A DNA stretch of 64,000 nt, from positions 95,368 through 159,367 of the forward strand of contig JAAEZQ010000005.1 in NCBI GenBank assembly GCA_018222805.1, written 5' to 3'. Source of the DNA: Vibrionaceae bacterium (lineage in GTDB: Bacteria > Pseudomonadota > Gammaproteobacteria > Enterobacterales > Vibrionaceae). Positions 18,798 through 28,266 of this stretch are shown here, piece by piece. The notes beneath the pieces were generated by a model. The model was not told the origin of the DNA, did no database searches, and saw nothing but the letters and a program-made list of their open reading frames with translations. Each line of letters begins with the position of its first letter. The stretch's first letter is position 1. The translations under genes were made by a program, and so were the position numbers.

Positions 18798-19137
18798 GCT
18801 GTCATACCGCATTAATTGTCATCGGGCGTTAATATTACCAATAAGTGCATTTTATGCAATATAAATGTATAAAAATATATCTTGTTAAATTATTGTACGA
18901 AATTATAAAAGCATCACAGAGCATATGACTGGTTTGATGAGTCAATGTGTGCAAATGATAATGCGCGTAAAAATATGGAGAGTTAAGACGTTAATAAGGG
19001 TAGGACTGGATGTTGCAGGTATTGAGTATCACAACGTGATGAAAGTACTCCCCCACAACTCAAAAATATTTCTAAGAGCTGATGGGGGAGCATTGGTATA
19101 TCAACGGGCCGTAGTAATAAGCATTACTCTATAATAC

Positions 19138-20523
19138 TCACTCTGGCGTAATATTCTGATTCATTCTGAATAAGTTGTGCGGATCGTACTTCTTCTTGAT
19201 CTCCTGGAGACGCGCATAAGTTGGGCCATAGGCAGACTCGGTGCGATCGGATTCATCCTGAGTTAGGAAATTGATGTATGCACCGCCGCTGGCAAATGGT
19301 TTCGTTTTATCGAAGAACTCGCGCGCCCATGCAATACAACGCTGGTCATCCTCCTCAGCATCCCAACGTCCATGAACATTTAGAACGTAAGCAGCGTCAC
19401 GGCAAGAATACGCCATCGATTCAGGTGCAGGGCGGGAAGCTGCACAGCCAAGAGAAGCGATAAAAATCTCACATTGAGGCGATGGTAATTTCCCTGCATA
19501 TTCGATAGCAGCATCGATTACTCCCTCGCTGAGCTCTGTGAAATTATGTGATTTCCAATAATTACGCGCGCCTGGTGTTAACAGAGGATCGAAGGCCTGC
19601 TGCCAAGCCGCAAATGGTTGTACACCAATATGCTCACCGCACGCCTCACCAAACGATCGAAGAGGCGCAATCAACTTTTCACCCTCAGATGGGTCACCAG
19701 CATAACAAATTGCAAGAACCACCACCTCTGTACCATGAATCTCTTCTGGTAAAAACGGTAAAGGCGGCGCTTTACGGCTTACCATCCAGACGCTGAGTTC
19801 TTCTGGAGCGGTTTTAGTGAATTGAGCAAATTGACTAATGACAGACTTGGCTTGACTAAATGGGAATACGATCAAGCCACTAAGAACATCAGGACCTACT
19901 GGGTGAAGCTGAAACTCAAACTGAGTGACGATGCCAAAATTACCACCGCCTCCCCGGAGTGCCCAAAACAAATCCTGATTTTCTGTCTCACTGGCCAGTA
20001 ACTGACGACCATCCGCAGTCACGACATTAGCAGACACCAAGCTATCAATCGTCATACCATACTTACGGCTCAACCAACCAAAGCCACCACCAAGAGTCAA
20101 TCCTGCGATACCCGTAGTAGAGTTGATGCCAACTGGCGTGGCCAGACCGTAGTTTTGTGTTTTGGAGTCAATATCACCAAGAGTACAGCCGGGCTCAACG
20201 ATTGCCTTTTGCGCAGATGGATAGACTTGAACCTCGTTTAGGAGAGATAGGTCAATCATCAATCCATCGTCACATACCGCATTACCAGCAATATTATGCC
20301 CACCTCCTCGAACGGAGACGAGCAAATCATTTTCGCGAGCGAAGTTTACTGACAACACAACGTCTTCAGCTGATTTACAGCGCGCAATCATACCTGGCTT
20401 GCGATCTATCATGCCGTTCCAAATTTGTCGAACCTCATCATAGGAAGGAGCATCAGGTAAAATCACCTCGCCACCAAAATGTTTTTTAAAGTCTTCAACT
20501 TTAGCGTTTTCGATATTTTTCAT
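19138..20523 (-). CDS. FAD-binding oxidoreductase (FAD_binding_4 / berberine-bridge-like)
   Basis: RGGGHNIAGNAVCDDGLMIDLSLLN, GGGFGWLSRKYGM, C-terminal YGPTYARLQEIKKKYDPHNLFRMNQNI. Confidence 0.9.
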   Translation of the reverse strand: MKNIENAKVEDFKKHFGGEVILPDAPSYDEVRQIWNGMIDRKPGMIARCKSAEDVVLSVNFARENDLLVSVRGGGHNIAGNAVCDDGLMIDLSLLNEVQVYPSAQKAIVEPGCTLGDIDSKTQNYGLATPVGINSTTGIAGLTLGGGFGWLSRKYGMTIDSLVSANVVTADGRQLLASETENQDLFWALRGGGGNFGIVTQFEFQLHPVGPDVLSGLIVFPFSQAKSVISQFAQFTKTAPEELSVWMVSRKAPPLPFLPEEIHGTEVVVLAICYAGDPSEGEKLIAPLRSFGEACGEHIGVQPFAAWQQAFDPLLTPGARNYWKSHNFTELSEGVIDAAIEYAGKLPSPQCEIFIASLGCAASRPAPESMAYSCRDAAYVLNVHGRWDAEEDDQRCIAWAREFFDKTKPFASGGAYINFLTQDESDRTESAYGPTYARLQEIKKKYDPHNLFRMNQNITPE

Positions 20524-21404
20524 ACAAGTTGCCTATCACGTTTTACATGAGCACTTGCGAATATTGAATACGACACCCAAGCTCCTCATAATTAAACGTT
20601 TATTTAGAGTAGCTATTATTCAGTTACAATAATCTGCTTCTTACATCCCAATATATTGCTAAAAGTAGATCGTCCGTTATATAAAGTAGGCAAGGTAAAT
20701 ATGTCAGATTTTCCAGTGTTATGCGTTCAGCACTTATGGAGTTAAAACTCTAATTCACTCGTCTACATTAAGACCCGAGTTCCAATAGCAAATTCAGGCC
20801 TAGCATATTTAAAACGCTTAAAGTGTAAGAAGAATTCGGCGGGATGGTTATGAAAAATCGTCTCATTATTGATAAACAGGTCAATTAATTACAAAACATT
20901 CATTCTTACATATAGTTAACCAGCAACAATGCTTAACGAAATACTAATCTAAACTGGCTCTTATGAGGTTTGTCTTGACTGAATTTTGTGTCAAACAACT
21001 TTGGAAAGAGTTGGTGACTTGCCACGTCAATTATCTGGAACTAAAGCCATTGACAACGCGTCAAATCCCGTACCTTGTCGTCGCTTGGGCATATTTAAAT
21101 TGGTATATATCGGTGCACTTTTTATTCGATTCCACAGAAAGAGCCACAACCCTGTTCAAGATTAGTGATAACCCTTCCATAAATAAAATTAAACAGACGA
21201 TGATAATGCATAAATATTAGTATTTAATTGTTTCGTTATTCGAAACTTACCGTAGTTTATATTATCCAAATGGAAGAATAAATATCATGTAAATTAGAAC
21301 ATTAATACTAATTTATATTCAGAAAACTAGTGATTGAATTTTCGTTCATAGTATTAAACCAATGTTTTAAACATCCGGAACTTTGATTATATAGGATATA
21401 TAAT

Positions 21405-22919
21405 ATGAAAATTAAACCATTTTCTTATAAGTTAGCCACAAGCACCTTGCTACTCTCAACCCCTGGCATTTCCTACGCCTTTGAATGCCCAGAGAGTTTC
21501 CCTATATGTGCACCCGCAACAGTTATTGAAGCAGCGGTGCCAAGATTGCTATCCACTGTATCTCCCGGTGATGCACCACTCGTATTAAGAACCACCACTC
21601 TTATTACAGCGGCTTGGTTTGACGCTATTGCACCTTATAGTGAAACCGCGATTGGTGTGCATTCCGACTTAGGTCGTCTGGACGCGGGAAATGGTGATTC
21701 AGAAAGAAACATCGCAATTATGTACGCAAGCCATAAAGTACTCTACAGCTTAATGCCACAATTTGCGGTGGATTGGGATGCCATGCTTACAAGCGTAGGT
21801 CTTGACCCAAGTAACGATACGCTCAATGCAACCTCTGCGGTAGGTATAGGTAATCTTGCTGGTAACGCCGTTGTTGCAGCTCGAGAATATGACGGCATGA
21901 ATCAGTTGGGTACGGACTGTAATCAATACTATCCAAAACCCTATTCCGATTGCTCGGGTTATCGACCGGTGAACACCGCAGAAAAATTAACCAACCCTCG
22001 ACGATGGCAACCAGATACACTGACCTCTGGTAGCGGTATCTTTTTCTCCCAACAATTTGTCACTCCTCAATTAGGAAGCACTCAACCTTTTAGTTACGAC
22101 AAGCCGACAATAATAGTACCTAAACCAACAAAGTCTTATGCAATAGCCCCAAGTGGAAAAGCATTTCCTGAATACATAGAACAAGCTAATGAAGTATTAG
22201 AAGCACAAGCAAACTTAACCGATAAGCAAAAATTATTTGCGGAGTTTTATGACAATAAAATCATTAGCTTGGGTTATTCAACACTAGCTGCGACGATCTA
22301 TCATCACTTATCATTGGAACAATTTGTTCAGCTTGATTACTTGGTTAACGTCGCTGCATTCGATGCCGCGATAACAGTTTGGCACAATAAGCGAAAATAC
22401 GATGCCGTCAGACCTTTTTCAGCAATAGGCTATTTGTTTAAAAACGATAACCTTACTGCTTGGGGCGGCCCTGGAATGGGTACGGTGAGTGATATTAAAG
22501 GCGGTGAATGGCGACCATATTTACAATCCGCGAATCATCCGGAATACCCTTCTGCAAGTGCCAGTTTTTGCCGAGCTCACGCCACCTCAATCCAGCGCTA
22601 CTTACAAGAGGAATTAGGACTTTCGTATGAAGCAGCTAACAACCTAAGTTTCTGGCAGCCTGCATTTTTGCCTCCTCAGTTCGAGGTTTTAGATAAACAA
22701 CCGGGAACATCTTTAATAGAGCCTGGGGTAACACCACAATCGCAAACCGTTTTAGGATGGGATACTTGGGATGAGTTCTCTGATAACTGTGGATTGAGTC
22801 GTTTGTGGGCTGGGGTCCACTTTTACGATTCCATTCCAGCGGGTCAATCCATCGGAGATCCGATTGGTTCAGCCGCATATGACTGGTTAAAAGCTTACAT
22901 AAATGGTACTGCAAAATAA
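21405..22919 (+). CDS. Secreted vanadium-dependent haloperoxidase-like / PAP2-related protein
   Basis: Signal peptide; KRKYDAVRP (K-x6-RP), HPEYPSASASFC, SRLWAGVHFYDS (SR...GVH). Confidence 0.78.
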   Translation: MKIKPFSYKLATSTLLLSTPGISYAFECPESFPICAPATVIEAAVPRLLSTVSPGDAPLVLRTTTLITAAWFDAIAPYSETAIGVHSDLGRLDAGNGDSERNIAIMYASHKVLYSLMPQFAVDWDAMLTSVGLDPSNDTLNATSAVGIGNLAGNAVVAAREYDGMNQLGTDCNQYYPKPYSDCSGYRPVNTAEKLTNPRRWQPDTLTSGSGIFFSQQFVTPQLGSTQPFSYDKPTIIVPKPTKSYAIAPSGKAFPEYIEQANEVLEAQANLTDKQKLFAEFYDNKIISLGYSTLAATIYHHLSLEQFVQLDYLVNVAAFDAAITVWHNKRKYDAVRPFSAIGYLFKNDNLTAWGGPGMGTVSDIKGGEWRPYLQSANHPEYPSASASFCRAHATSIQRYLQEELGLSYEAANNLSFWQPAFLPPQFEVLDKQPGTSLIEPGVTPQSQTVLGWDTWDEFSDNCGLSRLWAGVHFYDSIPAGQSIGDPIGSAAYDWLKAYINGTAK

Positions 22920-23443
22920 TGAAAATATAGACAGTTATAATAGCTATTAATCATAAATAACTATTTCACTTGCCTTTTATATATTACTCGAACCAATTTA
23001 TAAAAGGCGAGTGGGTTTTGAGTCATGTAATATTATTAATACATCAAACACCTGTTTATAACTCCTTTCCATTTCCGTTCAAATAACTCTTCTTTCCATA
23101 CCTAGTATTTATATGTAAAGCATGACCTCTGTAACCACTTCTCCCAAATAGTAAATACCTAATCTTGAAATAATTTAAGCTAATTCATAAACGATCTTAA
23201 CAACTGATAGAGCCAAAATGCAGTTCTAGATTGATAGAATTTGCTTATTAAATTAATCAGCCTAAGTGATAGGATAACTCTGATGAGCCTTACTATTATC
23301 AAATACAAGTTACTGAGATGTATAAATATTAACTTTAGAATAGATAATCAAATAGAGATAATCCATTCCTCTTTTGCTATTTAGAGATGTAACCAAGATA
23401 AAGCCCGCCGTTTACTATGGTCAATCAAGAAGAAAATGGCAAT

Positions 23444-23558
23444 AAGATCATCTGGGAAGATCTTATGATCCTTGTTGGGATCATGGCCTACGAGTCAATC
23501 CCACCCAAATGTATTGTGATGCATATAAGTTTAAAAGCCGCAATTTATAGCGGCTTTT
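23444..23558 (+). ncRNA. Candidate structured RNA: three tandem hairpins ending in a terminator-like stem
   Basis: AAGATC/GATCTT (23444-23464), ATGATCC/GGATCAT (23465-23484), AAAAGCCGC/GCGGCTTTT (23533-23558). No promoter assigned. Confidence 0.3.
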
Positions 23559-23562
23559 GTTT
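23533..23562. terminator. Intrinsic terminator, possibly bidirectional
   Basis: aaaagccgc-aatttata-gcggctttt perfect 9-bp stem with flanking A and T tracts. Confidence 0.7.
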
Positions 23563-23739
23563 ACACTGTAAATCTATTACAGATTAATCTAAACCTGTGG
23601 GAATTGATCGCTCTGTGTCTGGACATTGATGCAAACCAAAGCATCGTTATTCACTTCAGTCGTTCCGATATTTACATCCCCCACTTGAATGCATTGTTCA
23701 TTAAACAGTTCCATCATTACTTGGCTTTACTAGGTCATC

Positions 23740-23985
23740 GGTGATAAAACTGAAGAACTAAACTCGTCTGAAATACGCCTTGGTGCGTATGCAAATGCAT
23801 TCCCACCACAACCAAAAGATGCAACAGCATACGAGGAATTTCACGAAACTCGTGACAACTTGAACCCAGAAACCCACGTGATATGGGCAGAAAAAAGGCT
23901 TCAATCCGACGTTTCTATCATAGGAGGGGGATGTGGTATCGGGCCTGAACACATTGCCAAGTTAACGCAGCATTTCAAGAGCTAA
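23740..23985 (+). pseudogene. C-terminal remnant of homocysteine S-methyltransferase
   Basis: Open frame GDKTEELNSSEIRLGAYANAFPPQPKDATAYEEFHETRDNLNPETHVIWAEKRLQSDVSIIGGGCGIGPEHIAKLTQHFKS*; IGGGCGIGPEHI is the family's C-terminal zinc-ligand motif. No N-terminal part upstream. Confidence 0.7.
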
Positions 23986-24237
23986 GGTTAAGTTATGACG
24001 CAAGGAAATCGAATTGGTTTAACCGCATTTATTAAAACTCGCCGTAATCACAAAGGCGTATTTCAAACTCAAATTAATCGGATGTGGTGCAAGCTTTATG
24101 GCCTCTGGTTGGTCTATACCGCAAGTGTGCATACGTTATTGCTATCAGCAATTCTCTATATCCCCCGGTATTTTGCTGTTCGGCACAAAAAAGGATGACT
24201 ATCATGCCATCCTTTCTTGAATGCCAGCTCTAAGTGG

Positions 24238-24843
24238 CTAACCATTGTTGCCTTTCTCTACACAACTGTTCTTCAAACTCTGCATGATTTTGTCTACGAG
24301 CTTAGCCAGACGCGCTTCAGATGGTTTTGTACTCGCAAATGATCGCAAGCCATAAATATTCATGACCAAATAATCACTCAATAACTCACAATCTGTACGA
24401 GGTTCTATCTCATGGTTGGCTTTTGCCATCTCTAGCTTAGATTGAATGTTACGTTTCCACTGCTCTAGCATATTACAGATGATTTCCTCTACTTCTTCAT
24501 CTTGCTGATCCAACTCACTTAGCGCCTTTTGCAGTAAGCAGCCTTTACCGTTATCGCATTCACTAAACGCGATAATGTCATGAAGATAACGCTCAAAGCC
24601 GGATAAGATCTGTTTAGGGTTATCAAAGAAATGCTCAAAAGCCTGCGATTTTGTCGTTGCATAATGATCAAGAGCGGCAAGCAGTAGGCCTCTTTTGTTC
24701 TCAAAGGCGCAATAAATGGAGCCCGGATGCAGCCCGGTGGCACGCTTCAAATCCTGCATGCTCGTTTTATTGTAGCCCTTAGCAATGAACTCATTCATCG
24801 CTGAGCTTAAAACATACTCTCGGTCGAATTCGGCATTTCTCAT
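24238..24843 (-). CDS. TetR/AcrR family transcriptional regulator
   Basis: 201 aa; HTH FIAKGYNKTSMQDLKRATGLHPGSIYCAFENKRGLLLAAL. Confidence 0.92.
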   Translation of the reverse strand: MRNAEFDREYVLSSAMNEFIAKGYNKTSMQDLKRATGLHPGSIYCAFENKRGLLLAALDHYATTKSQAFEHFFDNPKQILSGFERYLHDIIAFSECDNGKGCLLQKALSELDQQDEEVEEIICNMLEQWKRNIQSKLEMAKANHEIEPRTDCELLSDYLVMNIYGLRSFASTKPSEARLAKLVDKIMQSLKNSCVEKGNNG

Positions 24844-24910
24844 CTGGTAAAGCTCTATAAGATTACAAACACCTTAAGTTTACTGGGGTTAACAAGGTTT
24901 CACAAGCAAT

Positions 24911-24949
24911 TTGAATGACCGTTCAAAAATCACTTGAATGAACATTCAA
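24911..24949. promoter_or_regulatory. Two tandem palindromic operator-like sites
   Basis: TTGAATGACCGTTCAA (24911-24926) and TTGAATGAACATTCAA (24934-24949), between divergent tetR and OYE genes. Confidence 0.75.
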
Positions 24950-24993
24950 AAAAGAGTTAGCATATTGTCACAGCGTTCATTAGGAGCATGCTC

Positions 24994-26037
24994 ATGACAA
25001 CAACACTATTTGAAGCCTATAAGCTCAACGACAAAATCACACTGAAAAACAAAATTGCGATGGCGCCACTTACGCGCTGTATGGCAGATGATGATCTAGT
25101 GCCTACCGATGCAATGGTGGAATACTATGCAAAGCGTGCTGATGCAGGTTTGATTATTTCTGAAGCCACGATTATTCGTCCTGATGGTCAGGGTTACCCA
25201 AACACGCCAGGAATCTTTACACCAGCGCAGATCACTGGTTGGAAAAAAGTCACCGACGCAGTACACGCGAACGGCGGTAAGATATTCGCACAGCTTTGGC
25301 ATACAGGCCGTGTAGCGCATCCGCATTTCTTCGGTGGAGAATATGTATTAGCGCCATCTGCGGTAGCATTTGATGGTACTGTTCCTCGTATGCGCGAGTT
25401 AGTTTACACCGTGCCAAAACCAGCCAGTCACGAAGAGATTGCTCAGCTAGTAGAAGACTACGCAACGGCAGCACAAAACGCTATCGACGCAGGATTTGAC
25501 GGCGTAGAGATCCACGCAGCAAATGGTTACCTGCTGGATCAGTTCCTGCATTTCGACACGAACCACCGAACAGACGAGTATGGTGAAACACCAGCAAACA
25601 TGTCCCGTTTTCCACTTGAGGTTATTGACGCGGTGGTTGGTCGTATCGGTTCAGAACGGGTTGGTCTGCGCGTATCCCCGGCTGGTTACATGCATATAGA
25701 GGCCGACGCTCGTGACCGTCAGGTGTTTGATTACTTCCTACCTGAAGTCGAAAAGCGCAACCTGGCTTACTTGCACGAAGGTATGTTCGATGACAGCGTA
25801 GAGTTTGATTTCCTTGGCGGCCGCGTATCACAATACCTACGTGATACTTACTCAAAAACATTGATGGGTGTAGGCGGTTACACAGCACAAACTGGCGCAG
25901 AAGCAATTCAAGCGAATAAATTTGATTTGGTGGCTATCGGCCGTCAATTTATCGCTAACCCAGACTACGTTAACCGTATCAAAGAAAACAAAGCACTTGT
26001 CGAGTACGATGCAGCGATGCTGGAAACACTGGTTTAA
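24994..26037 (+). CDS. Alkene reductase / N-ethylmaleimide reductase (Old Yellow Enzyme family)
   Basis: KIAMAPLTRCMADDDLVPT, AQLWHTGRVAHP, GFDGVEIHAANGYLLDQFLH. Start 24994 has aggag 7 nt upstream. Confidence 0.92.
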   Translation: MTTTLFEAYKLNDKITLKNKIAMAPLTRCMADDDLVPTDAMVEYYAKRADAGLIISEATIIRPDGQGYPNTPGIFTPAQITGWKKVTDAVHANGGKIFAQLWHTGRVAHPHFFGGEYVLAPSAVAFDGTVPRMRELVYTVPKPASHEEIAQLVEDYATAAQNAIDAGFDGVEIHAANGYLLDQFLHFDTNHRTDEYGETPANMSRFPLEVIDAVVGRIGSERVGLRVSPAGYMHIEADARDRQVFDYFLPEVEKRNLAYLHEGMFDDSVEFDFLGGRVSQYLRDTYSKTLMGVGGYTAQTGAEAIQANKFDLVAIGRQFIANPDYVNRIKENKALVEYDAAMLETLV

Positions 26038-26055
26038 TAACTTCAAACTAAACGT

Positions 26056-26088
26056 ATAAAAAACGACTCGTCATGAGTCGTTTTTTGT
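26056..26088 (+). terminator. Rho-independent terminator
   Basis: aaaacgactcgtcatgagtcgttttttgtt after the OYE gene. Confidence 0.8.
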
Positions 26089-26391
26089 TATGGAATGAAA
26101 AAAAAGTAATTGTGAAGGCAAGGAATTTTCCACGATTCTTCAAGCTGCGTACATCGTGCCGCTTCACTAAAGGAAAAGTGGGTTAATTATTTATAATTTC
26201 GTCATTCAAAATGAGGTAAGGAAACTGGTCAAATTTCATGTGATTTTTACATGGTATTTATCCATCAACCATAGAGAAAAACAAAACATTCATAAGATAA
26301 ATCACTCATCTTAAACTCTTCAGCAATGACTTAAACGAAATGAAAAAACCACATTAAGTAGATATTTAATGAGAAAATCCACAAGATTCCC

Positions 26392-27150
26392 TTACATTCG
26401 CAGACCGCCGTCTACTTCTAGCACCCTTCCTGTAAAGTACTCATTTTCAAAGATATATTTAACGGCATTTGCTATTTCATCCGCCTTACCCATCCTTCCA
26501 AGCGGGATCATTTTTTCCAGACGTTCTATCACTTCTGGTTTCAGGTTCTCTGCCATAGGCGTATGAACAACGCCCGGCGCAATGGCAGCAACGCGAATAC
26601 CATACTGTGCTAATTCGCGGGCCCAAGTCGTCGCCATGGTTGCTACTGCGGCTTTGGAAGCGGAATAGTTGGTTTGACCAATATTCCCCGCTCGCGCAAC
26701 GCTGGATATGTTGATGATCACACCACGGGACCGACTTTCTATCATTTTCACCGCAGCCTCCCGACCACAAAGAAAGCTACCTGTGACGTTTACATTCATC
26801 ACCATATTGAACTGTTCCAGAGACATCTTGCTGATCGCGCCATCTTTTACTTTGACCAGCAAGCCATCCCTGATTACACCTGCGTTATTGATAAGCCCGT
26901 TCAATTGCCCGAAGTCTTGAAGAATCTCGTCAAACGCATCTTCTACTTGCTGCTCATTGGTGATGTCTAATTGGTAAGTGAACGCCTTACCGCTTAACAT
27001 TTGGCATTGCTGTTGGGTCTCATGCAACCCACTTTCATTAATATCAAGCAGAGCTAAGTCGGCTCCTGCACGCGCAAGAACAATCGCCATCATCTGTCCA
27101 AGCCCCTGCCCCGCGCCAGTAATTGCAATAACACTGTTTTTTAAATCCAT
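26392..27150 (-). CDS. SDR family oxidoreductase (FabG-like)
   Basis: TGAGQGLGQ, NNAG, YSASKAAV catalytic motif, PGVVHTPM. Start chosen at MDLKNSVIAITG. Confidence 0.9.
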   Translation of the reverse strand: MDLKNSVIAITGAGQGLGQMMAIVLARAGADLALLDINESGLHETQQQCQMLSGKAFTYQLDITNEQQVEDAFDEILQDFGQLNGLINNAGVIRDGLLVKVKDGAISKMSLEQFNMVMNVNVTGSFLCGREAAVKMIESRSRGVIINISSVARAGNIGQTNYSASKAAVATMATTWARELAQYGIRVAAIAPGVVHTPMAENLKPEVIERLEKMIPLGRMGKADEIANAVKYIFENEYFTGRVLEVDGGLRM

Positions 27151-27363
27151 GGCTGAACCCCAACGCTTTATGACTGCTTTCGGGAACGTTGCAACGTTTA
27201 TCACAACGGCAAAAAGTTACGACCAGTAATTAAATTCCCGATAGCTCACCCTGACCAGTTCGAAATGACGACGTATATTAACGACACTCAGTTACCAGAC
27301 ATCGTCATTCCTAAAGGTGATTAGCGAGCATGATTGGGAACCTTTCCCAATGGTTAAATCCAA

Positions 27364-28266
27364 TTATTTTTGATTTTTATAGAACTCAAACAGGCTTGAG
27401 AAATCGAGTTCACCATAACCACTTGAGTTATGAAATGCATACAGATTACGCGCAAGAGACCCCATAGGAACAGAAGAGTGCGTTTGCAATGCTGCATCCA
27501 ATCCTAAACCCAAATCTTTCAACATTAATTTACTCATAAAGCCCGGTTGATACTGGTGACTTGCCGGTGCACTTTCCATCACGCCTGGACAGGGGTTATA
27601 AAGCTCTAGTGCCCAATTTCGTCCGGAGCTTTGAAGCATAATATTTGATAGAACCTTAGGATCTAGACCATGATCAATACCAAGATTGAGCGCTTCGCAC
27701 GTTCCTGACATCAAAATGCCAAGCATTAAGTTGTTACAGATCTTCGCCATCTGACCATCGCCAGCTTTACCGGCATGGAAAACGTTTCTACCCATATATT
27801 GCAAAATAGCATTCGCTTTTGAAAACGCCTGATCCGAGCCACCAACGATAAACGTCAAAGTTGCAGCTTTCGCGCCAGATACGCCACCTGATACTGGTGA
27901 ATCAACAAATAAGAATTGTTTGTTTGCAGCCTCATTCGCGACGAGTCGTGCTGAATCTGGGTCAATGGTAGAGCAATCTATGAGTAAGGTATTCGGAGCA
28001 ACAAGATTAAGTACTCCTACACCACCATGTAAGTCACCCAGGTAAGTACTCCTAACCTGTGATGCAGCTGGTAACATAGTGATGACGGTACCAGCCCCAT
28101 CCACAACTTCTTGCAATGAACTGGCAACGATAGCGCCAAACGGTTCTAACTCTCTCGCAGCTTTGGCATCCAAGTCAAAAACTTGTACATTGAACCCGGA
28201 TGCAAGCAAATTCTGCGCCATCGGACTCCCCATATTGCCTAAGCCTATAAATGCAATGGTACTCAT
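27364..28266 (-). CDS. mmsB: 3-hydroxyisobutyrate dehydrogenase
   Basis: MSTIAFIGLGNMGSPMAQNLL, DSPVSGGVSGAKAATLTFIVGG, GQMAKICNNLMLGI. Confidence 0.92.
   Translation of the reverse strand: MSTIAFIGLGNMGSPMAQNLLASGFNVQVFDLDAKAARELEPFGAIVASSLQEVVDGAGTVITMLPAASQVRSTYLGDLHGGVGVLNLVAPNTLLIDCSTIDPDSARLVANEAANKQFLFVDSPVSGGVSGAKAATLTFIVGGSDQAFSKANAILQYMGRNVFHAGKAGDGQMAKICNNLMLGILMSGTCEALNLGIDHGLDPKVLSNIMLQSSGRNWALELYNPCPGVMESAPASHQYQPGFMSKLMLKDLGLGLDAALQTHSSVPMGSLARNLYAFHNSSGYGELDFSSLFEFYKNQK

Noticed and set aside
20963-21220. 85-aa ORF upstream of the haloperoxidase-like gene
   Set aside because: AT-rich gap, no recognised motif or ribosome site.
23995-24198. 67-aa ORF after the homocysteine methyltransferase remnant
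   Set aside because: Unrecognised sequence in decayed DNA; too little evidence to call a gene.
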